Shown: positions 7,725-8,976 of the stretch, one piece after another
Layout: each line of letters starts with the position of its first letter
Position numbering within the stretch: position 1 is the stretch's first letter
Assembly (NCBI GenBank): GCA_946478755.1
Contig: CAMLDJ010000224.1
Coordinates: 1 to 8,976 of the forward strand
Origin: an uncultured Pedobacter sp.
GTDB lineage: Bacteria > Bacteroidota > Bacteroidia > Sphingobacteriales > Sphingobacteriaceae
Length of the DNA stretch: 8,976 nucleotides
Direction of reading: 5' to 3'
Notes under the pieces: generated by a model
Seen by the model: the letters and a program-made list of their open reading frames with translations, nothing else
What the model was told of the DNA's origin: nothing
Databases searched by the model: none
Program-made: the position numbers and the translations under genes

Positions 7725-8726
7725 GTGTCTGTAATACTTGCTATAGAATCGTCTTGTGATGAAACATCAGTTGCTGTATGTAACAACGGCAAAATTACGG
7801 CCAATGTTATTGCAAACCAAACAATTCATGAAAATTATGGAGGTGTAATACCCGAGCTTGCCTCAAGGGTACATCAACAGAATATTGTTCCGGTAATTCA
7901 TCAGGCATTAATAGATGCTAAAGTCAGCAAAAAAGAAATAAATGCTGTTGCTTTTACAAGAGGACCTGGATTATTGGGTTCTTTACTAGTGGGGGTGTCG
8001 TTTGCAAAATCGTTTGCATTGGCACTCGATTTGCCTTTAGTGTCAGTAAATCATATGCATGCACATATTCTGGCGCATTTTATTGACGATCCAAAACCTG
8101 AATTTCCCTTTCTTTGCCTTACGGTCTCTGGCGGACACACGCAGATTGTACTGGTGAAGGATTATTTTGATATGGAAATACTAGGGGAGACGCTTGATGA
8201 TGCTGCCGGAGAAGCATTTGACAAAACTGCGAAAATATTGAATTTGCCATATCCCGGTGGACCCCTGGTTGATAGGTATGCAAAGGAAGGCAATCCACAG
8301 GCATTTAAATTTCCTGAGCCGCAAATCAAAGGATTAGATTATAGCTTCAGCGGTTTAAAGACTTCTATCTTGTATTTCATTCGCGCCCAGGAAAAGCTGA
8401 ATCCTAACTTTACAGTTGACCATTTAAATGATATTTGTGCATCAGTTCAATATAGCATCGTTAATATTTTGCTGAACAAATTGAGAAAGGCGGCCGATCA
8501 ATATGGGATAAAGGAAATAGCGATAGCAGGAGGGGTCTCTGCCAATAGTGGTTTAAGGATGAGCCTGCAAACTATGGCTGAACAGCTGAACTGGAATGTT
8601 TACATCCCTGCCTTTCAGTATTGCACCGATAACGCGGCAATGATTGCCATCGCAGGATATTATAAGTTTCTAAATGGCGACTTTGTTGGCCAGGACGTGG
8701 CTCCCCTCTCAAGAATGGAATTTTAG
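7725..8726 (+). CDS. tsaD: tRNA N6-adenosine threonylcarbamoyltransferase
   Basis: TsaD (Gcp/YgjD/Kae1 family, 333 residues, normal length) transfers the threonylcarbamoyl group from threonylcarbamoyl-AMP to A37 of ANN-decoding tRNAs, with TsaB and TsaE as bacterial partners; neither partner is in this window. Seen motifs: nucleotide-fold start I-L-A-I-E-S-S-C-D-E-T-S at 4-15; metal ligands H110 and H114 in N-H-M-H-A-H; S-G-G-H-T-Q at 135-140; G-E-T-L-D-D-A-A-G-E-A-F-D-K at 154-167; P-Y-P-G-G-P at 175-180; F-S-G-L-K-T at 208-213; A-G-G-V-S-A-N-S at 268-275; and T-D-N-A-A-M with third metal ligand D302. All catalytic elements look intact. The start is GTG at 7725, since an in-frame TAA at 7716-7718 blocks anything longer and the family begins just before I-L-A-I-E-S-S. 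It is divergent from tamB, and the two 5' ends nearly touch. Confidence 0.97.
   Translation: MSVILAIESSCDETSVAVCNNGKITANVIANQTIHENYGGVIPELASRVHQQNIVPVIHQALIDAKVSKKEINAVAFTRGPGLLGSLLVGVSFAKSFALALDLPLVSVNHMHAHILAHFIDDPKPEFPFLCLTVSGGHTQIVLVKDYFDMEILGETLDDAAGEAFDKTAKILNLPYPGGPLVDRYAKEGNPQAFKFPEPQIKGLDYSFSGLKTSILYFIRAQEKLNPNFTVDHLNDICASVQYSIVNILLNKLRKAADQYGIKEIAIAGGVSANSGLRMSLQTMAEQLNWNVYIPAFQYCTDNAAMIAIAGYYKFLNGDFVGQDVAPLSRMEF
7790..7821 (-). promoter_or_regulatory. Putative promoter for tamB, inside tsaD
   Basis: Read on the - strand, TTTG (7821-7818) is followed after 20 nt by TAATTTTG (7797-7790). This fits the Bacteroidota -33/-7 arrangement (TTTG or TTG, about 19 nt, TAnnTTTG) well. The transcript would start near 7783 and have a leader of about 85 nt to the inferred ATT start. 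It lies within tsaD codons 22-33, so the two genes' transcripts would overlap at their 5' ends. The match is by eye only. Confidence 0.45.
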
Positions 8727-8743
8727 AACTCAAAAAAAAGATT

Positions 8744-8965
8744 ATGAACGCAGCGAGTTATGTATTTTTCGGATTGTTGTTAATCCCTTTAATTGTTTTC
8801 CTGGGCTGGCTTATTAAAAAAGATAAGAAAAGAAACTACCTGGGTTTATTGGTGCTGGTGGCCATGGCGATAATTGCACTCATTGCCATTCTGAAGTACG
8901 ATACCAAGTTTATGAATACAGGTGAGGGGTCCAGACTTAAATCGCAAACACCAAGTTACCGGTAA
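8744..8965 (+). CDS. Small two-helix membrane protein of unknown function
   Basis: I do not recognise a family. The 73-residue product has two predicted membrane helices, about 6-24 (rich in F, L, I, V, with one G-W) and about 33-50 (L-G-L-L-V-L-V-A-M-A-I-I-A-L-I-A-I-L), joined by a strongly basic loop, K-K-D-K-K-R-N, at 25-31. The basic loop suggests it faces the cytoplasm with both termini outside. The C-terminal 22 residues are polar (G-E-G-S-R-L-K-S-Q). The ATG at 8744 follows tsaD by 17 bp and has an A-rich leader (AAAAAAAAGATT), usual for this phylum, so it is likely co-transcribed with tsaD. Base composition and codon use resemble the neighbours. It could be a small subunit or stabiliser of a membrane complex, but nothing here shows a partner. 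Confidence 0.75.
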   Translation: MNAASYVFFGLLLIPLIVFLGWLIKKDKKRNYLGLLVLVAMAIIALIAILKYDTKFMNTGEGSRLKSQTPSYR

Positions 8966-8976
8966 CAAAAAAAGCT

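Overview
The window looks like a chromosomal housekeeping segment from a Bacteroidota bacterium, most likely a Sphingobacteriaceae member close to Pedobacter. This is judged from protein style only. The evidence is a START-like protein of the type common in that phylum, a long-form LptF/LptG permease, a fused RibBA, a very large TamB, AT-rich leaders without clear Shine-Dalgarno sites, and several matches to the Bacteroidota -7 promoter element TAnnTTTG. Base composition is moderately AT-rich and looks even. I see no insertion sequence, phage gene, tRNA, rRNA, CRISPR array or sign of recent transfer.

Layout. On the + strand, positions 1-342 hold the 3' part of a START-like domain gene that is cut by the window edge. 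A six-helix LptF/LptG-type permease (394-1836) follows 51 bp later, probably in the same transcript. A 148-bp gap with a -7-like promoter element leads to ribBA (1985-3196), which supplies both entry enzymes of riboflavin synthesis. A giant tamB-type gene (about 7697 down to 3201) runs on the - strand and converges on ribBA, with 4 bp between the stop codons. Divergent from it on the + strand are tsaD (7725-8726), for the t6A tRNA modification, and a 73-residue two-helix membrane protein (8744-8965).

The genes do not form one pathway. Two of them, the permease and TamB, concern lipid or protein traffic between the inner and outer membranes. RibBA and TsaD are core metabolism and translation functions.

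The most unusual place is the tamB/tsaD divergent junction (about 7600-7825). The conventional start codon nearest the tamB 5' end (GTG at 7607) would leave off an open, in-frame, textbook signal-anchor helix. No ATG, GTG or TTG exists between that helix and the upstream in-frame stop, so the gene seems to start at a rare codon (ATT at 7697 fits best) or to have lost its start. The probable tsaD promoter lies on those first tamB codons, a good tamB promoter lies inside tsaD, and an 11-bp tandem duplication sits in the middle. I found no convincing new multi-gene system.
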